Shown here one piece after another: positions 1-6,839 of a stretch of DNA of 64,000 nucleotides (positions within the stretch are counted from its first letter, which is position 1; each line of letters opens with the position of its first letter). Position numbers and translations under genes: made by a program. Below the pieces are notes generated by a model, which ran no database searches, was not told the origin of the DNA, and saw nothing but the letters and a program-made list of their open reading frames with translations. The DNA comes from Streptomyces sp. NBC_00271 (GTDB lineage Bacteria; Actinomycetota; Actinomycetes; Streptomycetales; Streptomycetaceae). The stretch covers positions 6,262,001-6,326,000 of the forward strand of contig NZ_CP108070.1 in the NCBI RefSeq assembly GCF_036178845.1, read 5' to 3'.

Positions 1-288
1 GAGGCGGCGCACCCCCGCGTCGGCCATCGCGGTGAGCAGCACCGCCGTGCCGAGGTCGTTGCGCGACACGTACTCGACCGCGTCGTCGAACCCCTTCCCC
101 AGCCCCACCATCGCCGCCTGATGGCACACGGCGTCCACGCCCGCCAGCGCCGCGCCGACCGCCTCGGCGTCCCGTACGTCCAGGCCGTCGCGCAGGTCGA
201 ACACGACGGCCTCGTGCCTCCGCGCGCTCAGCGCCTCGACGACATGGGACCCGATGAACCCGGCACCGCCGGTGACCAGTACTCGCAT
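1..288 (-). CDS. NAD-dependent epimerase/dehydratase, C-terminus beyond window edge
   Basis: Partial gene: it starts at the ATG whose complement is 286-288 and runs off the left edge. The visible 96 residues begin MRVLVTGGAGFIGSHVVEAL, a textbook Rossmann dinucleotide-binding loop (TGGAGFIG) of the extended short-chain dehydrogenase family. The later segment VCHQAAMVGLGKGF fits the region after beta-4 that lines the nucleotide. Family members epimerise or dehydrate NDP-sugars; the substrate cannot be told because the YxxxK active site lies outside the window. It points away from the transposable element and shares no obvious operon with anything visible. Confidence 0.85.
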   Translation of the reverse strand, partial: MRVLVTGGAGFIGSHVVEALSARRHEAVVFDLRDGLDVRDAEAVGAALAGVDAVCHQAAMVGLGKGFDDAVEYVSRNDLGTAVLLTAMADAGVRRL

Positions 289-532
289 ACGCCGAACGCT
301 AGGACCGCGACGGCGGCGCACGGCAGTACCGCGCCCGTCACGTCACGGGTCCGTAAGACCCGGCGGACCCGAGAGGACCCCGGCGGACCCGGGGTTCTGG
401 GAACTTCCTGAGAAACAGGGCGGCGGTTCCGTCCCGTACGGGCGTGACCTGCGGCCGTCTCCCGTCGGCTTTCAGCGAATTCTTGCGAGGAACCCCTGGC
501 CTTTACGTCCGGGAGGAATCGCATCCCCGTGG

Positions 533-615
533 CTGCGGCGCGGAGCGCCGCAGTATCACTATCACTGTGTCTGTTCGGCCGCGGAGCGGCCGGATGCCTT
601 CTCCGGCGGAGCCGG
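533..615. repeat. Three consecutive GGA-loop hairpins upstream of tnpB
   Basis: Three perfect inverted repeats follow one another, each with the same three-base loop GGA. The stems are CTGCGGCGC/GCGCCGCAG (533-541/545-553), CGGCCGC/GCGGCCG (576-582/586-592) and CCGGC/GCCGG (603-607/611-615). The rest of 289-710 holds no gene I can support. It also has a duplicated CCCGGCGGACCCG at about 359-371 and 379-391. The hairpins could belong to the left end of the tnpB element or be chromosomal structured DNA. Confidence 0.5.
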
Positions 616-710
616 GGTGGTGTGAACGCATGGCTGGTCGGTTCGCTCAATGTGATGAACGGACCCGAACGTGCGGTGGCGTCTCGCACGGGTGCCTACG
701 ATCGGTGATC

Positions 711-1904
711 GTGAAGCTGGTCGTGCAGGTCAAGCTGGAGCCGACACCGCAACAAGCGGCGGCACTTGAGGCGACTCTGCACGCCTGTAACGAGGCCGCC
801 ACCTGGGTGAGTGAGATCGCTTTCGAGCGTGGGGAGTTCAAGAACTTCGCCTTGCGCAAGCATGCCTACGATGCGGTCAAATCTCGCTGGAATCTCGGTG
901 CGCAGGCCGCGCAGCATTCGATCAAGAAAGTGTGTGACGCCTACACCACGCTGAAGGCGAACCTGAGGGCCGGGAACCTCGGCAGGCCCGGCTCGCGCCG
1001 TTACCGCAAAGCCGCCGAGAGGCCGATCGTCTTCCGTCCTCGGGGCGCGCAGCCCTATGACGACCGCATGCTGTCCTGGCAGATCCCGGACCGGACGGTG
1101 TCCATCTGGACCACCAGCGGCCGGGTCAAGAACGTGGCCTTCACCGCCTCACCCGAGCAGCTGGCCACGTTGGCCCTGTACCGCAAGGGTGAGTCGGACC
1201 TGCTGGAGCGAGACGGCATGTGGTTTTTGAACGCCACCTGCGAGGTCCCTGAAGCGCCGCTCAACACCGATCCGGTGGACTTCCTCGGGGTCGACCTGGG
1301 GATCGTGAACATCGCCACCACCTCGGACGGCGAGATCATGGCCGGACGCGAGCTGAACCGCATCCGGGTCCGGGAGCGCGGACTGAAGAACACCCCGTCC
1401 GCCAAGCGGCGCCTGAAGAAACGGCGGCGCAAGGAGGCGCGGCGGGCGCGGGACATCAACCACAAGATCGCGAAACATGTGGTGGCCGAGGCTGAACGCA
1501 CCGGTCGCGGAATCGCCCTGGAAGACCTGACAGGGATCCGCGAACGGGTACGGCTTCGCAAACCCCAACGGGCCACCCACTCCTCCTGGGCCTTCCACCA
1601 GCTGGGAGCGTTCATCGCATACAAGGCCCGCCGGGCAGGGGTGCCGGTGGTGCACGTCGATCCGGCGTACACCTCCCGCACCTGCGCCGAGTGCGGCCAC
1701 GTAGACAAAGCGAACCGGGTCTCCCAGGCCTGGTTCGCGTGCCGGAACTGCGGATTCGTTGATCACGCGGACCGGAACAGCTCCCGCAACATCCGTGACA
1801 GAGCACGAGAGTTGTGGCGACGCGGGGCCCAGTCAACGGCCCCTGCCTCACCCCGAACACCCTCGGAGTGGGGCTGGACGCAAACGCAGCTTCACACCCA
1901 GTGA
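711..1904 (+). CDS. tnpB: TnpB, RNA-guided RuvC-like nuclease of an IS200/IS605-type element
   Basis: About 397 residues from GTG 711 (MKLVVQVKLEPTPQQ); GTG 705 is two codons upstream and equally possible. Upstream in-frame sequence back to 444 does not look coding. An N-terminal OrfB helix-turn-helix region is followed by a RuvC-like core: Asp195 in FLGVDLGIVN, Glu271 in GIALEDLTG and Asp354 in DHADRNSSRN, with a CxxC...CxxC zinc ribbon (TCAECG, ACRNCG) between the last two. All three catalytic acids and four cysteines are present, so the nuclease looks intact. TnpB proteins use an RNA made from the gene's 3' end and right end (omega or reRNA) as guide and cut DNA beside a short target-adjacent motif, helping to keep the element at its site. 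Confidence 0.9.
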   Translation: MKLVVQVKLEPTPQQAAALEATLHACNEAATWVSEIAFERGEFKNFALRKHAYDAVKSRWNLGAQAAQHSIKKVCDAYTTLKANLRAGNLGRPGSRRYRKAAERPIVFRPRGAQPYDDRMLSWQIPDRTVSIWTTSGRVKNVAFTASPEQLATLALYRKGESDLLERDGMWFLNATCEVPEAPLNTDPVDFLGVDLGIVNIATTSDGEIMAGRELNRIRVRERGLKNTPSAKRRLKKRRRKEARRARDINHKIAKHVVAEAERTGRGIALEDLTGIRERVRLRKPQRATHSSWAFHQLGAFIAYKARRAGVPVVHVDPAYTSRTCAECGHVDKANRVSQAWFACRNCGFVDHADRNSSRNIRDRARELWRRGAQSTAPASPRTPSEWGWTQTQLHTQ

Positions 1905-1919
1905 CGCCCGTTGTGCAAG

Positions 1920-1947
1920 CCCGTCGCTTTAGCGACGGGTAGTTGAC
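1920..1947 (+). ncRNA. Right-end hairpin of tnpB element, probable 3' part of the guide (omega) RNA
   Basis: Perfect inverted repeat CCCGTCGCT/AGCGACGGG (1920-1928/1931-1939) starting 15 bases after the tnpB stop, followed by TAGTTGAC. In studied TnpB systems the guide RNA scaffold covers the end of tnpB and the right end, and the guide is read from the flanking DNA. Here that flank would be the response regulator sequence from 1948 onward. Transcript ends are inferred, not seen. Confidence 0.5.
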
Positions 1948-1948
1948 C

Positions 1949-2551
1949 ATGCTCCTGGAACAGCACTCCGACCTGACCGTGGTCGGCGAGGCCACCCACG
2001 GCGCCGAGGCGGTCCGTTCGACCGCCGAACTGCGTCCCGACGTCGTCCTGATGGACGTCCGGATGCCCGGCATGGACGGCATCGAGGCCACCCGCCGCAT
2101 CGTGGAGTCCGGCGGCCGCTCCCGCGTCCTCGTCCTGACCACCTTCGACCTCGACGAGTACGCCTACGCCGCGCTGCGCGCCGGGGCCAGCGGCTTCCTC
2201 CTCAAGGACGCGCTGCCCGACGAACTCGTCGCCGGAATCCGTGCGGTGGCCGCCGGGGACGCCGTGATCGCCCCCGGCCTGACCCGCAAACTCATCGACG
2301 CCTACACCGAGCGGCGCCCGGGGCACACCGTCGAGCAGGAGCGCCGGCTCGACGCCCTCACCGACCGCGAACGCGAGGTCCTCACCGCCATCGCCTCCGG
2401 CTGGAGCAACGCCGAGATCGCCGACCGCCTCTCCCTCGCGGAGTCCACCGTCAAGTCCCACGTCAGCCGCGTCCTCGCCAAGATCGGCGTACGGGACCGG
2501 GTCCAGGCGGTGATCTTCGCGTACGACGTGGGCCTGGTGCGGCCGGCGTAG
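1949..2551 (+). pseudogene. NarL/LuxR-type response regulator missing its N-terminus at the tnpB element junction
   Basis: The reading frame opens MLLEQHSDLTVVGEA, which in intact NarL-type regulators corresponds to about residue 20. The first beta strand and the paired acidic residues that bind Mg2+ (the VDDQ-type segment) are absent, and I could not find them left of the element. The rest is well kept: phospho-acceptor Asp in VVLMDVRMPGMDG, the receiver lysine in FLLKDA, and a C-terminal LuxR helix-turn-helix (LTDREREVLTAIASGWSN to STVKSHVSRVLAKIG). A TTG at 1943 or ATG at 1949 could start a shortened protein, but it should not be phosphorylated normally. The cognate histidine kinase is not in the window. 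Confidence 0.75.
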
Positions 2552-2560
2552 CGACAGGGC

Positions 2561-3343
2561 CTAGAACAGCGGGAGGGCGTCCGTGTACGCGTTCACCGGC
2601 TTGGCGACCTTCTTGACGGTACGGGCGTCCAGTGCGGCCGGAGCGGAACTCGTGCCCAGCGTTCCGCCGGGGTGCCACGTTCCGGTGACGGTCACCCAGG
2701 TGTTGGCGGGCAGGGCCGACGCCCCGTGGATCCGCACCTTCACGGACTGGGCGTCCGCCGCGCAGCAGGTGAAGATGATCCTGGTCAGGTACCAGCCGTC
2801 GGCCCCCTTGTCGGGCGTGACGAAACCGGTCATCCGGACGCTACGGCCGCCGATGTCCCGCTTGTGGTCCTGCTGCACCCGGCTGGTGAACTGGGTGAGC
2901 GTCAGCGGGACGGGCGAGGTCGCGGGCAGCGGATCGAAGTACCTCTGCTCCGTGACGGCCTTGGGCGCCTCGCGCGCGGCGGTGTACGCGCCGAGGGCCG
3001 GCGGGGCGTAGAAGAGCAGACTCAGCGCGGGGAGGAACAGCAGCCAGGCGATACGGGGCACGGTGGAGTGGTCGTGGCCGTGTGCGTCCACATGCCGCTC
3101 TGCGTCTGCATCCGTGTCTGCATTCGCGTCCGCGTCTTCGTGATCGTGTCCATCCTCGCCGGCCGGTTTCTGATGCGACCACGCCTCCGCCACGCCCAGC
3201 ACGAGCAGCAGCACCCCCGACGCGACCAGCATCGGACGCATCCCCTCCTTGACGAACCTGAGGCTCAGGTCGGTGAAGAGCGAGGCGTGCAGCAGGCCGA
3301 GGCCGCTGAGGACGAGCAGGGTCACCTGGAGGGGGCGTTTCAC
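2561..3343 (-). CDS. TIGR03943-type (YcgQ-like) membrane protein, partner of the upstream permease
   Basis: About 260 residues from GTG 3343, which overlaps the permease stop by four bases (GTGA), so the two are translationally coupled. It has N-terminal membrane segments (TLLVLSGLGLLHASLF and MLVASGVLLLVLGVAEAW), a His/Asp-rich cytoplasmic or loop stretch (HDHEDADANADTDADA, HVDAHGHDHS), another membrane segment, then a soluble C-terminal domain containing FTCCAADAQSVKV. This architecture is that of the small subunit that always accompanies DUF318/YcgR-type permeases. The His-rich loop suggests metal binding. Transport of a metal ion is inferred from family context, and the substrate is unknown. 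Confidence 0.75.
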   Translation of the reverse strand: MKRPLQVTLLVLSGLGLLHASLFTDLSLRFVKEGMRPMLVASGVLLLVLGVAEAWSHQKPAGEDGHDHEDADANADTDADAERHVDAHGHDHSTVPRIAWLLFLPALSLLFYAPPALGAYTAAREAPKAVTEQRYFDPLPATSPVPLTLTQFTSRVQQDHKRDIGGRSVRMTGFVTPDKGADGWYLTRIIFTCCAADAQSVKVRIHGASALPANTWVTVTGTWHPGGTLGTSSAPAALDARTVKKVAKPVNAYTDALPLF

Positions 3344-4401
3344 AGCAGGACTCCTCCGATGAGCGTGCTGCACAGGATCGCGACGACCGTCGTGGCCGTG
3401 GAGAAACGGACCGCGAAGGCCCGGCCGAAGGTGCCCGCCTGAAGGGCGATCAGTTTCAGGTCGACCATCGGCCCGACGACCATGAACGCCAGCCGGGCGA
3501 CGGGCGAGAAGCCGGTGAGCGAGGCCGCGACGAACGCGTCGGCCTCGGAGCACACCGCGAGCAGGATGGCGAGCGCGGCCAGGAACAGCACCGACAGCCA
3601 GGGAGAGCCGGAGAACGCGTCGAGCACGGTGCGCGGGACCGCCACGTTGAACGTCGCCGCCGCCATGGCCCCGAGGACCAGGAAGCCGCCCGCGTGCAGG
3701 AAGTCGTGCTGGAAGCCGCGCCGGAACTCCCGCAGGCGGCTCTGCTCGGGCTGGTGCCCGGTGTGCCGTACGACAGGCTTGAGCCACTTGTCGCGGCCCA
3801 GGAAGAGCCACAGCCAGCCCATCACGGCGGCGGTGGCGAGCGAGGCGAGCAGCCGGGCCACCATCATCTCGGGGTGGCCGGGGAAGGCGATGGCGGTGGC
3901 GGTCAGCACGACCGGGTTGATGGCGGGCGCCGAGAGCAGGAACGCGAACGCGGCGGCCGGGGTGACGCCCCGGCCGATCAGGCTGTTGGCCACCGGCACC
4001 GACGCGCATTCGCAGCCGGGCAGGACGACTCCGGCGACTCCGGCGACCGGGACGGCGAGCACGGGCCGCCGGGGCAGCAGCCGGGTGAACACCCGGGCCG
4101 GCACGAAGGCGTTGATCGCGCCGGACAGCGCCGTGCCGAGCAGCAGGAACGGCAGCGCCTGCACGGTGACGGCGAGAGCGACGGTCCGCCAGGCCTGCAT
4201 GGCCGGTTGTTCCATCCACCGGCTGAGGACGTAGAGCGCGGGCCCGGACAGCGCGCACGCTCCGAGCAGAAGGGGCCAGTGGCGGGGCCAGTCGCGCCGG
4301 GGACCCCTGGCACTCGCCCTCGCCGCGGGGACCGCGACGGCCACGTCCGCCGCCGTGGACGGTTCGTCCGCCCCCACGGCCCGTTCGTCTGTCTTCTGCA
4401 C
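3340..4401 (-). CDS. DUF318/YraQ-family permease
   Basis: 353 residues from GTG 4401, chosen because GGAGC sits five bases upstream; the frame continues to 4464 without a ribosome site. There is a hydrophilic N-terminus of about 40 residues, then roughly eight membrane segments. The family signature is clear: LPGCECASVPVANSLIGRG with its CEC cysteines, and SAPAINPVVLTATAIAF in the second half repeat, plus CSEADAFVAASL. Related permeases (ArsP, SO_0444-like) move organoarsenicals or metals, and the paired cysteines are consistent with that. First gene of an operon with the YcgQ-like gene downstream. Confidence 0.8.
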   Translation of the reverse strand: MQKTDERAVGADEPSTAADVAVAVPAARASARGPRRDWPRHWPLLLGACALSGPALYVLSRWMEQPAMQAWRTVALAVTVQALPFLLLGTALSGAINAFVPARVFTRLLPRRPVLAVPVAGVAGVVLPGCECASVPVANSLIGRGVTPAAAFAFLLSAPAINPVVLTATAIAFPGHPEMMVARLLASLATAAVMGWLWLFLGRDKWLKPVVRHTGHQPEQSRLREFRRGFQHDFLHAGGFLVLGAMAAATFNVAVPRTVLDAFSGSPWLSVLFLAALAILLAVCSEADAFVAASLTGFSPVARLAFMVVGPMVDLKLIALQAGTFGRAFAVRFSTATTVVAILCSTLIGGVLL

Positions 4402-4591
4402 GCCAGCTCCGAATCTCGGATGATCGCACCGAACATAGCGGGCCCGGGCCCCACCGCTCACCACGACTTCACCACATCTCGGTCATGAGTCGGGACCGCT
4501 GTGGCGAACGGAGACCGGAGACGTCGGAACGCCCCCGCGTCCGGAGCCCTCTCAAGGGGTGGTGGGTGGGAGCCGCGCCGGTCTCGGGCTG

Positions 4592-4617
4592 GGTTGTTAT
4601 ATTGCGCAACTATGCAA
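4592..4617 (+). promoter_or_regulatory. Composite operator-like motif upstream of first LCP gene
   Basis: Reads GGTTGT, four bases, TTGCGCAAC, three bases, GCAA. The same arrangement with identical spacing recurs at 11407-11432, upstream of the second LCP gene. TTGCGCAA is a perfect palindrome. It lies 65 bases before the ATG at 4683 and about 190 bases before the divergent permease operon. The binding protein is unknown; an ArsR-type or LacI-type regulator would suit the palindrome. Confidence 0.5.
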
Positions 4618-4682
4618 GTGAGGCGTCCCCGCAACGCCTGACGTATGCCTGAACGGCCCGACCGTTTCGTGGGAGTGCGAAC

Positions 4683-6407
4683 ATGACCGACCCTGGGGAC
4701 GCCCCCGCCGGCAACGCCACACGCAGCCACGCACGCGGGCTGCCCCGGCAGCGCCACACCTCAGGTTCCGCGACCTCCGGTTACGCGCCCTCCCGTTCCG
4801 CGCCCTCCCGGACGGGATCCCGTGCGCGTCCCAAGGTCGGCGCGGGGCGCCGGGCCCGGCCCGTGGGCCGGAGCAGGCGGATCCTGCGGACGGCCGCGAT
4901 ATCGCTGTCGGTGCTGGTCCTGGCCACCGCGGGGGTGGGGTGGTGGTTCTACGAGCATCTGAACGGCAATCTCCACAGCGTCCCGTTGACCGACGGCTCG
5001 GGCGACAGCGCGGGCAAGGAGAAGTCCGACGCCTTCGGCAGAACCCCGATCAACCTCCTGGTGGTGGGCAGCGACGGCCGTACCAACGCGAGCGACTGCA
5101 AGCTCGGCGGCGGCTGTTCACAGACCGGTGTGCAGTCCGGGTCCAACGCGGACGTGGAGATGGTGATGCACATATCCGCCGACCGCTCCAACGCGACCGT
5201 GATGAGCATCCCCCGCGACACCGTGACCACCGTCCCCGCCTGCAAGGACACCGAGACCGGCGTCTCCACCAACGGCTACACCGGCATGGTCAACAGCGCC
5301 CTGCAGTACGGGCCCGCCTGTCAGGTGGCCACCGTCCACCGGCTCACCGGCATCCCCATCGACCACTTCGTCAAGCTCGACTTCTCCGGCGTGGTGAAGA
5401 TGTCCGACGCGGTGGGCGGGGTGTCGGCCTGCGTCGACAAGGACGTCTACGACACCTACTCGCACCTGAAACTCGCTCAGGGCACGCACACCCTCAAGGG
5501 CGTCGCGGCCCTGGAGTTCGTCCGCTCCCGGCACGGCTTCGGCGACGGCAGCGACCTGGGACGCACCTACTCCCAGCACATCTTCCTCAGCTCGATGATC
5601 CGCAAGTTCAAGAGCGCCGGCACCCTCACCGACCCCACCGCCGTCTACCGCCTGGCCGACGCCGCGACCAAGGCCCTCACCGTCGACACCGGCCTGGGCA
5701 GCATCAGGAAGCTGATCGGGCTCGCCGCCGACGTGGACAAGGTCCCGGCGAACCGCATCACCTTCACCACCATGCAGACGGCGCCGGACCCGGGCGACAG
5801 CAACCGGCTCGTGCCCGCCGCCACGGCCCAGAGCCTGTTCGCCACCATCGCGAACGACCAGTCCCTGACCAACGCGTCGGGCAAGAAGACCGCCGCGGCC
5901 TCCGCGACGGCCAAAGCCCCGGCCTCCGCCTCCGCGGTCCCCGCCGCGCAGATCGCGGTCACCGTGGAGAACGGCACCACCGTCACCGGCCGGGCCTCGG
6001 CCGTCGCCACCGCCCTGCTCGACAAGGGCTTCAGTTCCGGCACCACCACCGGCAACGCCGCCGGCACCACGTCCACGACCACCCTCACCTACGGCAGCGG
6101 GCACAAGGCCGAGGCCCAGACCGCCGCCAAGGCCCTGGGCCTGCCGTCCTCCCACCTCAAGCAGAGCGACGCCACCGGCACCGGCCTGACCCTGGTCATC
6201 GGCACCGACTGGACGAGCGGCACCGCCTACCCCGCCGCCCCCGCCGACACCAAGACCGCCACCGCCGACGCCCACGCCGAGACCGCCGACCAGTCCAAGA
6301 CCTGCGCCAAGGTCAGCCCCTACAAGACCGTCAGTCTCGACGGCGTCGCCATGAACCCCACCCAGGCCTACCGCGCAGCCACCGGAACCAAGGACTCGGC
6401 ACCGTGA
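4683..6407 (+). CDS. LytR-CpsA-Psr (LCP) family cell-wall glycopolymer transferase
   Basis: 574 residues from ATG 4683. A cytoplasmic Ser/Arg-rich tail of about 65 residues is followed by one membrane segment (AAISLSVLVLATAGVGWWF). The LCP domain then runs from about residue 110 to 330, with NLLVVGSDGRTNAS, the conserved MSIPRDTVTTVP arginine motif, and VRSRHGFGDGSDLGR. A C-terminal LytR_C domain (IAVTVENGTTVTGRASAVAT) follows, then an Ala/Thr-rich end. LCP enzymes attach polymers such as teichoic acids or arabinogalactan-type chains from a polyprenyl carrier to peptidoglycan at the outer membrane face. A second LCP gene lies at 9849-11378. Confidence 0.9.
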   Translation: MTDPGDAPAGNATRSHARGLPRQRHTSGSATSGYAPSRSAPSRTGSRARPKVGAGRRARPVGRSRRILRTAAISLSVLVLATAGVGWWFYEHLNGNLHSVPLTDGSGDSAGKEKSDAFGRTPINLLVVGSDGRTNASDCKLGGGCSQTGVQSGSNADVEMVMHISADRSNATVMSIPRDTVTTVPACKDTETGVSTNGYTGMVNSALQYGPACQVATVHRLTGIPIDHFVKLDFSGVVKMSDAVGGVSACVDKDVYDTYSHLKLAQGTHTLKGVAALEFVRSRHGFGDGSDLGRTYSQHIFLSSMIRKFKSAGTLTDPTAVYRLADAATKALTVDTGLGSIRKLIGLAADVDKVPANRITFTTMQTAPDPGDSNRLVPAATAQSLFATIANDQSLTNASGKKTAAASATAKAPASASAVPAAQIAVTVENGTTVTGRASAVATALLDKGFSSGTTTGNAAGTTSTTTLTYGSGHKAEAQTAAKALGLPSSHLKQSDATGTGLTLVIGTDWTSGTAYPAAPADTKTATADAHAETADQSKTCAKVSPYKTVSLDGVAMNPTQAYRAATGTKDSAP

Positions 6408-6476
6408 GCCGGACGCCTAAACTGGGTCGGCGCGGACGCGGGCACGGATGCCCGGGGCGGAACGGGAGAAGAGACT

Positions 6477-6839
6477 GTGACGGCATACGCCGGTGGCTTC
6501 GATGATCCGGCCGCCGAGGTGCTGGAGGACGCGGCCGCCGCGTTCGGACTGCTGGCCTCCTCGCACCGGCTGCACATCATGTGGGCCCTCGCGCAGGGCG
6601 AGAGCGACGTGACCCACCTCGCGGAGCGTGTCGGCGGCGCCCTGCCCGCCGTCAGCCAGCACCTGTCGAAGCTGAAGCTCGCGGGCCTCGTCCGCTCCCG
6701 GCGCGAAGGCCGCCGACAGGTCTACTACGTCGACGATCCCGACGTCGTGACCGTGGTGCGCGTGATGGTCGGACAGCTGGCCGCACGGGCCGAGGAGGCA
6801 TCGGCACCCGTACGCAGGCTGCGCGGGATCGGTGGCTGA
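6477..6839 (+). CDS. ArsR/SmtB-family winged-helix regulator
   Basis: 120 residues from GTG 6477, with GGGAGAAG upstream. Winged-helix core: LLASSHRLHIMWALAQGESDV, recognition helix ALPAVSQHLSKLKLAGLV, wing SRREGRRQVYYVDDP. It has no cysteines, so the ELCVC-type alpha-3 metal site is absent. The C-terminal helix (DVVTVVRVMVGQLAARAEE) lacks the histidines of the alpha-5 site, so classical metal sensing is not evident. Its stop overlaps the GTG of the downstream P-type ATPase by eight bases, so it very probably regulates that gene, as NmtR- and KmtR-like proteins do. Confidence 0.85.
   Translation: MTAYAGGFDDPAAEVLEDAAAAFGLLASSHRLHIMWALAQGESDVTHLAERVGGALPAVSQHLSKLKLAGLVRSRREGRRQVYYVDDPDVVTVVRVMVGQLAARAEEASAPVRRLRGIGG

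Larger units (their letters stand above)
616..1947 (+). mobile_element. TnpB-only IS200/IS605-type (IS1341-like) element, left boundary approximate
   Basis: A single transposon-type gene, tnpB, is followed by a right-end hairpin (1920-1939) and the bases TAGTTGAC, the usual look of IS200/IS605 right ends in actinobacteria. No TnpA Y1 transposase gene is visible, so the element cannot move by itself. The right end abuts codon-for-codon the body of a response regulator gene starting at 1949, so the boundary there is sharp. The left boundary is a guess placed after the GGA hairpins. Confidence 0.6.

Noticed and set aside
444..704. N-terminal extension of the tnpB frame
   Set aside because: The ~87 residues have no TnpB homology and run through the GGA hairpins; family members begin near 705-711.
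851..865. TTGCGCAAGCATGC similar to the LCP-associated motif
   Set aside because: It lies inside tnpB codons, lacks the GGTTGT part and the right spacing.
5118..6275. Long minus-strand frame (385 aa) opposite the first LCP gene
   Set aside because: Gly/Val-rich low-complexity translation typical of antisense frames in G+C-rich DNA; the plus-strand protein has clear LCP motifs.
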